From: a virus
Length of the DNA: 20,537 nucleotides
IMG/VR virus record: IMGVR_UViG_3300048527_000014
Coordinates: 1 to 20,537 of that record
Strand: one strand, 5' to 3'
The stretch's first letter is position 1; each line of letters starts with the position of its first letter. Shown here piece by piece: positions 1 through 6,654 of this stretch. The notes under the pieces are model-generated. The model was not told where the DNA came from and did not search any database. It saw only the letters and a program-made list of their open reading frames with translations. The translations under genes and the position numbers were made by a program.

Positions 1-34
1 GTACATACTCAGGTGCTACTATTTGTACGCGCAT
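1..34 (-). CDS. 5' end of a downstream phage gene, truncated by the window edge
   Basis: Only about 11 codons are visible, reading MRVQIVAPEYV. Two in-frame ATGs exist, at 40 and 34. I prefer 34 because an AAGG lies six bases upstream of it, whereas it directly abuts the ATG at 40. The gene follows the stop of the 580-residue protein by a few bases and is probably in the same operon. No function can be assigned from this much sequence. Confidence 0.5.
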   Translation of the reverse strand, partial: MRVQIVAPEYV

Positions 35-42
35 TGTCATCC

Positions 43-1785
43 TTATGCTGGAACAAACTTAGCTGGTTTAATTTGTTTTCCTTGTGCTTTACGACCTGTA
101 CGAGCTTTACGTACTCTGTCCATCATCGTGTATAGATGTTTAGCACCTGCATCTGTTGAGCCGTTACCTAAATGACTTACCACATCAGCTGGCACTACAA
201 ACTCACCATCAGCCAATCGAGCAGGTTGTCTGCCCCCAATAGTAGCAGGAATATTATCAGACATGCCATCACCAGGGCCTTTAAGCAATCTAGGATTTCC
301 GCCACTTGCATAACCTCCTAAGTTATAACCTGCGATACCACCACCAGCCATACCAGTCACAGCTTGAGCTGCGGCAGGGTTAGTTCTAGCCAACAAAGGC
401 ATTGAATTAGATAATGAGTAATTAGGAGCCATTCCGCCTTGAGGGCCAGTATATGTTCTAGCTGGCGCCTGTTCTTTATACGTAGGAGTATAAATGTTTG
501 CTACTGGAGCTTCAGGTGTAGGTTGCTCATTGGCAAATGGATTAGATATGTATTTTCGAGACGCTTCTCTACCACGTGACGTAAAAGAATTTAAATCAGT
601 AGGAGAGGTTTGTGTATAGTACTGCCCAGTTTTAGCATCGTAAAATACTTGATTAGGGTTTGGTTTAGTTACTCCACCTGGGAAAAATCTAGCAATACCG
701 CCTTCAGCCATACCTAGTGGGCTACCTGCATATGAGTCTGGCATCTGACCATAATCTGTATTTACCATAGCTGCACTTGTAGGCATCTGACTTGGACTTG
801 CGTAATGTGTTTGGTTTATTTGACTCTGAGGATACCCAGTGTTACCACTCATTCCAGAAGATAAAGCAGTGATACCACCCTCTGCATACGAGTCCATAAC
901 GCCGCCTTCTTTAGCGTATTGGTAGTAGTTAGTGTAATTAGCCTGTGGGTATGGGTCAGGACGAGGTGCTTCATATGCAGTAAATTTATCTTTATCAAAT
1001 TTATACAATGAGTCGTTTTCTTCGTCGTCTTCTTCCTTAGGCATTTCAGGTTTTTCTTGGCTTTGTTGGTAAGCACCATACCCAGCACCACCAAGTCCAG
1101 CATACATAGCTTGACCGCCAAGTCCTTGATTTGCCCACCAATTAGCACCTTTATCTAAAAGCGTACCTGGACTTGTATAGTCACGAACATCAAACCCTTT
1201 ATCACCAAATATATTATTAGCTGAGTTGTTAGATAGTGCCTGACCTGTTGATTCTACTGGCTGAGCGGTTACTGTATTTACAAGTTCTGGGTTGACTGTA
1301 GCAACAGGCGCGGCTTCTACAATACCTTGAGGGACAGGTTGATTAACAGGAATACCTGCAATACCAGAATTAATAGACGCGGTATTACCAATAGGAGCGA
1401 AGTTAGGAGCAACTGCGCCATTGTAGGCAGTGATACCTTGCGAACCCATACCACCCGCACCAGCTACGTTAAGTCCTGTATTGGCACCTTGAATGACGCC
1501 ATCTTGTATAGTGCCTTGAATAGATGAAGCAATACCATCTTTAGCAGCTGCACCAGCACCTCCACCAGCTGCACCAGCACCTCCACCAGCACCGCCAGCA
1601 GCTCCGCTACTACCACCAATAAGTTTGTCCATTCCAGGGATAGCATTAGTAACGCCAGCCATGGCACCGCCTGTTATGCCGCCCATTAGAGCGGCTTTTA
1701 AAGGGTCTTCACCTGTTAATAAGGCTTTACCACCGCCAAATGCGGCACCTATAAGTGCTGCTTCACCAACTCCGCCACCTGCCAT
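43..1785 (-). CDS. Gly/Ala-rich virion protein, possible DNA-ejection or tail protein
   Basis: This is a 580-residue protein. The N-terminus (residues 1-50) is rich in Gly, Ala and hydrophobic residues and resembles membrane-active ejection proteins. Residues about 55-85 are a low-complexity Gly/Ala run. A charged hinge with PKEEDDEEND follows around residue 250. The second half is Pro/Tyr/Gln-rich with repeated EGGI or GGGI motifs (for example YAEGGIT, MAEGGIA, MAGGGIA). The C-terminus has a conserved-looking block, GDGMSDNIPATI then LADGEFVVPADVV, and a basic tail. Such C-termini are common in structural proteins of environmental phages. The start is supported by an AAGGAAC ribosome-binding site just upstream. 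The position at the end of the structural operon fits an internal virion or ejection protein, but no enzymatic domain is visible and the role is inferred. Confidence 0.75.
   Translation of the reverse strand: MAGGGVGEAALIGAAFGGGKALLTGEDPLKAALMGGITGGAMAGVTNAIPGMDKLIGGSSGAAGGAGGGAGAAGGGAGAAAKDGIASSIQGTIQDGVIQGANTGLNVAGAGGMGSQGITAYNGAVAPNFAPIGNTASINSGIAGIPVNQPVPQGIVEAAPVATVNPELVNTVTAQPVESTGQALSNNSANNIFGDKGFDVRDYTSPGTLLDKGANWWANQGLGGQAMYAGLGGAGYGAYQQSQEKPEMPKEEDDEENDSLYKFDKDKFTAYEAPRPDPYPQANYTNYYQYAKEGGVMDSYAEGGITALSSGMSGNTGYPQSQINQTHYASPSQMPTSAAMVNTDYGQMPDSYAGSPLGMAEGGIARFFPGGVTKPNPNQVFYDAKTGQYYTQTSPTDLNSFTSRGREASRKYISNPFANEQPTPEAPVANIYTPTYKEQAPARTYTGPQGGMAPNYSLSNSMPLLARTNPAAAQAVTGMAGGGIAGYNLGGYASGGNPRLLKGPGDGMSDNIPATIGGRQPARLADGEFVVPADVVSHLGNGSTDAGAKHLYTMMDRVRKARTGRKAQGKQIKPAKFVPA
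1547..1588 (-). repeat. 21-bp tandem repeat, two copies, inside the Gly/Ala-rich gene
   Basis: A 21-base unit starting GCTGCACCAGC on the plus strand occurs at 1547-1567 and again at 1568-1588. It encodes the repeated GGAGGGAGAA-type linker near residue 70 of the 580-residue protein. Being a perfect tandem repeat, it is a likely site of length variation by slippage. Confidence 0.8.
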
Positions 1786-1851
1786 GATTAGTTCCTTTTC
1801 CCTACTGCGTTAATTTTAATGAATGTTACCATTTTTACTGTGTCAATACAA

Positions 1852-2532
1852 TTAATTACCAGCATACTGAATACGCACAGCTGGCACGTAAACAGTGGGG
1901 CTAACCCCAGGCAAGGTAGATGTTACAAGAGCCGATGTTGTACCATTTGAATAGATGTAATATCTAGTCTGTTCTCCAGCTTCTCTATATACGGCTTGAG
2001 GGTTAACAAACTGTACTGTTAACCCGTTTTTTAGTTCATATGTCTTACCAGAATTTGATGTATTTACCCACCCACTACCCGTATTTTTTTGCGCATAAAC
2101 ATATACAAATTGGTTAGCTGTTGTAGCTGAGATATTAAGGGATATCGCTAATGAGTATGTGCCTTTATTTAAAAACGTAAACTCTCCTGTAGCAGGGTCA
2201 TATGTAATTCCAACAGCCGTTGCAGGTAAAAAACTATCTGGTTTTAGTAATGTTGGGGTACTATTAATTGCAATAGATGCAGTTCTGTCAAAAGCTTCGA
2301 GGTAACTAGGTATATACGCGGTAGTCTGTTTAGTATCATCTGGAAAAGTAATACCTGCTTCAGTAACCCGTTGAGCAGTCACCTGATTTATATTATCAAC
2401 CGTAGCAAAATATTGCCGTAACGCATTAGAAAATTGGTCTTGATATTGCTGACTATAATCAACTGGACCGATTGGTAAGTTAGGAGCTTTTGTAGCTATT
2501 AACGCTTGTGTCTTTGGTGGAGTTATAGCCAT
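1852..2532 (-). CDS. putative virion protein, tail fibre or baseplate-like
   Basis: This 226-residue protein is not a family I recognise. The first 60 residues contain a helix-like segment (YSQQYQDQFSNALRQYFATV) that could be an oligomerisation or virion-anchoring region. The rest is beta-rich and Thr/Ser/Gly-rich, with FLNKGTYSLAISLNI and ITYDPATGEFTF stretches typical of the jelly-roll or TNF-like heads of phage fibres. Its ATG overlaps the TAA of the upstream nuclease frame (TAATG), and a GGGG lies upstream at a usable distance. Its location among tail genes supports a receptor-binding or fibre role, but this is inference. Confidence 0.7.
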   Translation of the reverse strand: MAITPPKTQALIATKAPNLPIGPVDYSQQYQDQFSNALRQYFATVDNINQVTAQRVTEAGITFPDDTKQTTAYIPSYLEAFDRTASIAINSTPTLLKPDSFLPATAVGITYDPATGEFTFLNKGTYSLAISLNISATTANQFVYVYAQKNTGSGWVNTSNSGKTYELKNGLTVQFVNPQAVYREAGEQTRYYIYSNGTTSALVTSTLPGVSPTVYVPAVRIQYAGN

Positions 2533-3038
2533 TATCTACCCCAATAATTTTCTTCAAGTTCTTTGCGAGCAAGTGCAGCTTCTTCAATAGTATTGAAGCA
2601 CTTAGAATAATGTGATTTTTTATTTTCAGTTATCTTAGCCATGTATTTATTACCTATTTTTGAAACTCCTGTAACCCCAGATTTATTATTTTTTCTAATT
2701 CTAGTATTTCTATTTTGTACTTTAACTCCTGCCCAGCGACAATTAGAGGGCTCATAATTTCCGTAAGTATTAATACGGTCTAAGGTTTCATCTCCATTAG
2801 GCTCACCCATATCGGTAACAAAATTAATATATTCTAGCCATTTACTACAAACTGTAACCCCTATTCCACCATATCGTTTATAGTCTTTGTCTTGTGGATT
2901 ATTACATCTGCGTATCATTGCTCGCCATGTATTATACGATGCATTTTTCCACCCACCATGTTTAAAGTTAGGAATTATACACCCGCATGATGTAGTATTT
3001 CCTGTAACAAGAGACATTAATTTCATTTCCGCAATCAC
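2532..3038 (-). CDS. HNH/AP2 homing endonuclease, C-terminal frame of a frameshifted gene
   Basis: This 168-residue frame holds most of a homing-type HNH nuclease: the second zinc pair (SCGC, residues 17-20), then YNTWRAMIRRC, YKRYGGIGVTVC, the catalytic-type block DETLDRINTYGNY followed by PSNCRWA, and a C-terminal AP2-like DNA-binding region (GVSKIGNKYMAKI). The expected N-terminus, with the first zinc pair CRCDCGN, is present just upstream but in another frame (2968-3138). This frame starts at a GTG without a convincing ribosome-binding site. The gene is therefore probably broken, read through a frameshift, or affected by a base error. Its TAA overlaps the ATG of the next gene. It is an inserted selfish gene rather than a virion component. 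Confidence 0.75.
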   Translation of the reverse strand: MIAEMKLMSLVTGNTTSCGCIIPNFKHGGWKNASYNTWRAMIRRCNNPQDKDYKRYGGIGVTVCSKWLEYINFVTDMGEPNGDETLDRINTYGNYEPSNCRWAGVKVQNRNTRIRKNNKSGVTGVSKIGNKYMAKITENKKSHYSKCFNTIEEAALARKELEENYWGR

Positions 3039-3138
3039 ACCTACATTTCCATAAAACTTTTTTAAGTTCGTTTCTACCTGCTTGGGCTAATACTACTAAC
3101 TTGCCAAACTTTTGTCCTGACCTATCTATTAATTTCAT
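2968..3138 (-). pseudogene. N-terminal fragment of the HNH/AP2 nuclease, out of frame
   Basis: An ATG at 3138 has a strong AAGGAGAAC ribosome-binding site and opens a 56-codon frame beginning MKLIDRSGQKFGKL. It continues to WKCRCDCGNEINV and then loses homology, stopping at 2968. The MKLID-GQKFG start and the CxCDCGN zinc knuckle are the usual N-terminus of this nuclease family. The downstream frame resumes with SLVTGNTTSCGC. From 3138 to the final stop is 607 bases, one more than a multiple of three. The shift lies between about 3024 and 2985. Family members usually have a few more residues between CGN and SGNT, so a small deletion is the simplest explanation. Confidence 0.7.
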
Positions 3139-3163
3139 AATGTTCTCCTTTATTGAAGTTTAC

Positions 3164-3191
3164 ATTATATAGATATAAGAACAGATTACAA
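3164..3191 (-). promoter_or_regulatory. sigma70-type promoter for the nuclease gene
   Basis: On the minus strand a perfect TATAAT (3164-3169) lies 16 bases downstream of TTGTAA (3186-3191, four of six matches to TTGACA). It sits about 25 bases upstream of the nuclease start at 3138. An autonomous host-type promoter suits a free-standing homing gene inside a late operon. Promoter activity is predicted only. Confidence 0.5.
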
Positions 3192-3193
3192 GG

Positions 3194-5563
3194 TCATCTC
3201 CTGCCATCAGGACGAATATCAATACGAGGTAAACCAAGCTGCCAGCTAACACCCTTGCCAGTAGATGCAATTCTAAAACTTATTTGTCGTCCACGTATGC
3301 GAGTGTAAACCTGACCTGTAAATTCCTGTACATCATATGCACGGCTATTACTATAATTATCAGCACTTGTTACCCTTGGATTGTCGGCTACCCCATATGG
3401 TGAACCTGAGTTAACACGAGGTCTAACCGTCATAGTTACAGAAGGGTTATTTACATTTGAGCCGTTGAAGTTAATATCAGGTAGGATACGCCACACAAAC
3501 CCAAAGTTATGCCCGTCTTCAATATCAAAATCAGATGATTGGATAAAGGCTTCAATAGGCAGAACTTCAGAAGTCGCTTCATCATCTACACCAATCTCAT
3601 GACTTAGAATACGGTTGTTATAGTCCGCTGCAATAGGGTTTTTAATAATGCCTGAATCTAACCATGCAGTGCGAGCCATATTACCGTAATACCACACACG
3701 GTCTAAGTAGTTGTAGATAACATATTTATCAATAGTGTTTGAGTCAGTAGAGCAGTAGAACCACCATACTTCGTTAAAGCCCTCGTTACTACCAGAGAAG
3801 ACTTGGAAGTTTTGGTCTAAGTTAATATCATTAAATACATACTGACGTAATGCACAAGGTAAAGTCTCTACACGGCCTGAATACATATAGAACTTGTCTA
3901 CACCCATCCAGTAGGTTACGTTGTTTACAGTCACTGCGGAGTTAGGAGACATTATTGAAATGTTATCCATTAAGACATTAAAACCCCACACGTAAGGCGC
4001 ACCTAGGTACTGCATAGAATAGAGGCATGAATCAGTCCATACTAAAATCTCTTGTCGTGTTGTTTTACCAGCTACAATATAAGACCCGTTAGTCAGTGCA
4101 AATTCACCTGCTTGGTTAGTTACTTCGGGTATCCAATTAGTAGGGTCTGCTTGGTCTGACCAGCGTACAAGCATTGGGTTAAATTGAGTCCCAGGTGTTC
4201 CAGGAATATACGAGTTAGACCCTAATGCAATAACAAACTGTTGAATAGACGCGGCTAGTACTTGGTTAGTAGCTACAGGCACATAGGTTGGGTCACTTGA
4301 TAAACTTGCTAATGATACCGCGCGAGTACCTACACCAGCTGCTTGAACCCAGTAATAGATAGGGCCACCACGAGGAGCTATAACTAAATCAGTACCGTAG
4401 TTATCATTAGACCATAGACGTAACTGTTGCGTAATACCTGTTGAGGCTGAGGAAACAAACGGTTCATTCCATGCTCGTGCATCGCCTGAAAGAATTGCAA
4501 CGACTACAGTACCCCCACTAGCAGTACCAGATGTAGTTAAGTTAGTTGTGTTCCCGATAACGGTTGAAATTGTATAAGTGTCATTGGTAAGTTTAGTTAT
4601 TTGAAACGCGTGAGGCGCAACTTTTGCAGGTTCAATGCCGCACATTGTTCCTGAGATACTTTGGATGGTTACATAATCACCTGTTAATAACCCATGCGCT
4701 GTTTGAGTAACAGTAACTGTTGATACCCCTGAACCAGAAGCAGTAAATGGATTAGTTAAGGTAGTTAGATTGTATGTAGGCCATGGACCCGCACCCCAAC
4801 CGTTAGCACCAGTAAATGTATTTTGACCAACTGGGTATTGGTATTTTATTGTTATTGATGAGCCACCAATAGTAGTGTCTGTAGTAGCGGCTTTAACAAT
4901 AACACCAGCCATACCAGTACCACTACCTGCACCAGTCGCTGTAAATATAGTACCAACGTTGTTGTTAGCTGCCCCAATTAAAGTAAAGTCAGTATTACCA
5001 GCATACTGAATAGAGTACTCAGTGCCAATAACAAAGCTACCTGCACTTACCTTAGATGAATAAGCTACAATTGTATATACAGTACCGCCTGTAATGCTTG
5101 TGACTACATATTCTTTATTTAAGATTGCCGCTGTAATATTAGCATCTGTTGAAGTAGCGCCTGAGATAGTAAGGTAATCACCAATAGAAGCATCGGTGTA
5201 TAACGCATCGGTAACTGTAATAACTGCTGAGCCTGCTGTCAAACTAAATGCGTCTGTCAGTGGGGTTGATGAATGGTATTCAGGAGTGATGTCGTAGTAC
5301 ACACCACCCACAGAGTTTGAAATATAGTACTTGTCAGTAGTACCTATACCTAAATAATTATCGCCTGATATATTAAACCAGTTCCATAAAGACCGAGCAG
5401 TGCCAATAAATTGATACTGAGCATATTGAGTCCATCCACCAATCTTTTCAGGAAACCCAGAACGAAAGCGAATCTTATCGCCGTCATACCAACCGCCCTC
5501 ATTGGCATAGTCAGTACCTTCTCGGTTTATCCCTGCTCTAAATTGTAGTTTCTTTAATGGCAT
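3194..5563 (-). CDS. P22 gp10-like tail hub/stabilisation protein (putative)
   Basis: This 789-residue protein starts MPLKKLQFRAGINREGTDYA and continues with NEGGWYDGDKIRFRSGFPEKIGGW, an N-terminus common in environmental phage structural proteins. The C-terminal half has repeated aromatic blade-like blocks (LVRWSDQADPTNWIPEV, TDSCLYSMQYLGAPYVWGF, IYNYLDRVWYYGN) that resemble the beta-propeller-type gp10 family of P22-like tails. Between residues about 105 and 360 are inserted beta modules: two AHGL/GDY-type modules and an IGTEYSIQ to GAGSGTG module at 172-225 that reappears in the 695-residue fibre protein. It is much longer than P22 gp10 (about 470 residues) because of these inserts. The gene starts one base after the o-spanin stop. 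The gp10 assignment is tentative; a virion tail protein is secure. Confidence 0.75.
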   Translation of the reverse strand: MPLKKLQFRAGINREGTDYANEGGWYDGDKIRFRSGFPEKIGGWTQYAQYQFIGTARSLWNWFNISGDNYLGIGTTDKYYISNSVGGVYYDITPEYHSSTPLTDAFSLTAGSAVITVTDALYTDASIGDYLTISGATSTDANITAAILNKEYVVTSITGGTVYTIVAYSSKVSAGSFVIGTEYSIQYAGNTDFTLIGAANNNVGTIFTATGAGSGTGMAGVIVKAATTDTTIGGSSITIKYQYPVGQNTFTGANGWGAGPWPTYNLTTLTNPFTASGSGVSTVTVTQTAHGLLTGDYVTIQSISGTMCGIEPAKVAPHAFQITKLTNDTYTISTVIGNTTNLTTSGTASGGTVVVAILSGDARAWNEPFVSSASTGITQQLRLWSNDNYGTDLVIAPRGGPIYYWVQAAGVGTRAVSLASLSSDPTYVPVATNQVLAASIQQFVIALGSNSYIPGTPGTQFNPMLVRWSDQADPTNWIPEVTNQAGEFALTNGSYIVAGKTTRQEILVWTDSCLYSMQYLGAPYVWGFNVLMDNISIMSPNSAVTVNNVTYWMGVDKFYMYSGRVETLPCALRQYVFNDINLDQNFQVFSGSNEGFNEVWWFYCSTDSNTIDKYVIYNYLDRVWYYGNMARTAWLDSGIIKNPIAADYNNRILSHEIGVDDEATSEVLPIEAFIQSSDFDIEDGHNFGFVWRILPDINFNGSNVNNPSVTMTVRPRVNSGSPYGVADNPRVTSADNYSNSRAYDVQEFTGQVYTRIRGRQISFRIASTGKGVSWQLGLPRIDIRPDGRR

Positions 5564-5564
5564 A

Positions 5565-5843
5565 TTATTTCTCAGTCTGGTTTACAACATCTACCAACCC
5601 ATTATGTCGAGCGGCGCACTCATTATACTCTGAGGCCCATGATGTTAGTGTTAAAAGTACTGCTGTTCCATTTGTGCCTTCGTGCTTACTTAGTAGAGGG
5701 CATTTAGTTAATAGGTTTGCCTGTATTGGTTTTACCTGTTCTTGCACGTTCAATAAGGAGCAACCCGTCATCATCAAGGCACTCATTGCTATATACAGGA
5801 CGCTCAACAATTTTAATCCGTTCACGTTCGATAATTTTTTCAT
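5565..5843 (-). CDS. Rz1-like o-spanin, outer-membrane lipoprotein
   Basis: This 92-residue protein has a lipoprotein signal: a basic start (MKKLSNVNGLK), a hydrophobic core (LLSVLYIAMSALMM), and the lipobox MTGC with acylated Cys28. The mature part is about 65 residues and ends with a YNECAARHNGLVDVV region typical of Rz1-type proteins. Its start lies inside the i-spanin gene in a different frame (+1 relative), with AGGAG about 10 bases upstream, and it runs 139 bases past the i-spanin stop. That nested layout is the classic Rz/Rz1 arrangement. In the last step of lysis it joins the inner-membrane spanin across the periplasm to fuse the two membranes. It implies a Gram-negative host. Confidence 0.85.
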   Translation of the reverse strand: MKKLSNVNGLKLLSVLYIAMSALMMTGCSLLNVQEQVKPIQANLLTKCPLLSKHEGTNGTAVLLTLTSWASEYNECAARHNGLVDVVNQTEK

Positions 5844-6048
5844 TTGATTTTAACTCCTGTAACTTTGTTTCTACTACACCAGCAGTATGCGCTTCACCTT
5901 GTTGGTACACCTTAATAAACTCATTTTTTGCTTCTACTATAGCTAAGTCACGTTTGGCAATAAATGCACCTTTAACTTGCCACCCAGCAACAAACGAACC
6001 TACTATAACTAACACAGCGGCACCTATTTTTAACTGAGTTGAAATCAT
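5704..6048 (-). CDS. Rz-like i-spanin, inner-membrane subunit
   Basis: The 114-residue protein has one N-terminal membrane segment (residues about 7-24, IGAAVLVIVGSFVAGWQV). A charged helical periplasmic region follows (residues about 30-85, with alternating Lys/Glu and Gln), suited to coiled coil. This is the standard i-spanin plan. Its ATG overlaps the TGA of the holin gene (ATGA), and an AAGGA lies eight bases upstream. The o-spanin gene starts inside it at 5843. Together they form the third component of the lysis cassette after endolysin and holin. Confidence 0.82.
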   Translation of the reverse strand: MISTQLKIGAAVLVIVGSFVAGWQVKGAFIAKRDLAIVEAKNEFIKVYQQGEAHTAGVVETKLQELKSNEKIIERERIKIVERPVYSNECLDDDGLLLIERARTGKTNTGKPIN

Positions 6049-6236
6049 CTACGAATTCCTTGTGATGTCATAGTTCTTAATACTACGTTACCTGCTGCAA
6101 TAACTGCTACCATTACTAAATAAAACGAAGGTCCTAATACATCTTGCATTACATGAATGCTCGCCTCAACAGCAACTAAAGCCGCACTAGCTGCATTAAA
6201 CCATAGTACTTTACTTTTATACCAAGGTTTTCTCAT
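6045..6236 (-). CDS. putative holin, two membrane segments
   Basis: This 63-residue protein has a short basic N-terminus (MRKPWYKSK), two hydrophobic helices (residues about 10-30 and 36-53) and a basic C-terminus ending in RR. Size and topology match small class II-type phage holins. It lies exactly between the endolysin and the spanin genes, overlapping both by ATGA. It would form the lesions in the inner membrane that release or activate the endolysin. The assignment rests on topology and context. Confidence 0.75.
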   Translation of the reverse strand: MRKPWYKSKVLWFNAASAALVAVEASIHVMQDVLGPSFYLVMVAVIAAGNVVLRTMTSQGIRR

Positions 6237-6646
6237 AGTGTTTTACCTGCTTGAAAGTCAGCTAAACGTAGACCACCAGTATATTGGCAATGAGCTAATT
6301 CCTTAAACTTCTTCCATCGACCAGCCCACTCAAGTCCTACAGACTCAGCAATCTCACCGCACTTATTAAATGTGGTTAAATCATTCCACTGGGCTTTGCC
6401 ACTAACAATAGGAACGAAATCAAAAGCGACACGCCAATTATGAAAAGACTGACCCGCTCTGGCGTTAGTAACAATCTTGCCTGGCGCAGTGCGTCCTTGA
6501 GCATATAGTGCATTTTGGCTAGCTGCGTCTCGATACGTGCTGGTAATGAGAACGTCAATATTTTGTTTTTTACATTCGCTAATAAATTTTTCACATAGCA
6601 CCTTCACTTTCGGATGTAAGTCATTTAAGTTTCTTGAATTTATCAT
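6233..6646 (-). CDS. endolysin, M15-type L,D-/D,D-peptidase
   Basis: The 137-residue protein matches small phage endolysins of the zinc-dependent M15 family. Visible elements are TSTYRDAASQNALYAQGR (residues 36-53), the metal-binding motif SFHNWRVAFDF (His69 and Asp76), and ELAHCQY near the C-terminus (Glu116 as probable base, His119 as third zinc ligand). The usual Gly in the SxHxxGxAxD pattern is Arg72 here. It has no signal peptide, so release depends on the holin. It would cut peptide bonds in host peptidoglycan. A good AGGAAC ribosome-binding site precedes the ATG, and the gene overlaps the holin gene by ATGA. Confidence 0.88.
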   Translation of the reverse strand: MINSRNLNDLHPKVKVLCEKFISECKKQNIDVLITSTYRDAASQNALYAQGRTAPGKIVTNARAGQSFHNWRVAFDFVPIVSGKAQWNDLTTFNKCGEIAESVGLEWAGRWKKFKELAHCQYTGGLRLADFQAGKTL

Positions 6647-6654
6647 AACTGTTC

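Noticed and set aside
849-1148. Several other long frames overlapping the large genes on either strand (for example 849-1148, 7763-7999, 10445-10747, 19372-19740).
   Set aside because: They are shadows of real genes, with no supporting start signals. Their repetitive Thr/Pro/Val content reflects the opposite strand of Gly/Thr/Ser-rich fibres.
6376-6594. A 72-residue GTG-started frame inside the endolysin gene with an AAGG upstream and a C-terminal membrane-like stretch, a possible embedded lysis regulator.
   Set aside because: It lies wholly inside a well-supported gene. The hydrophobic stretch can arise from frame-shifted reading, and the rest is not protein-like in a recognised way.
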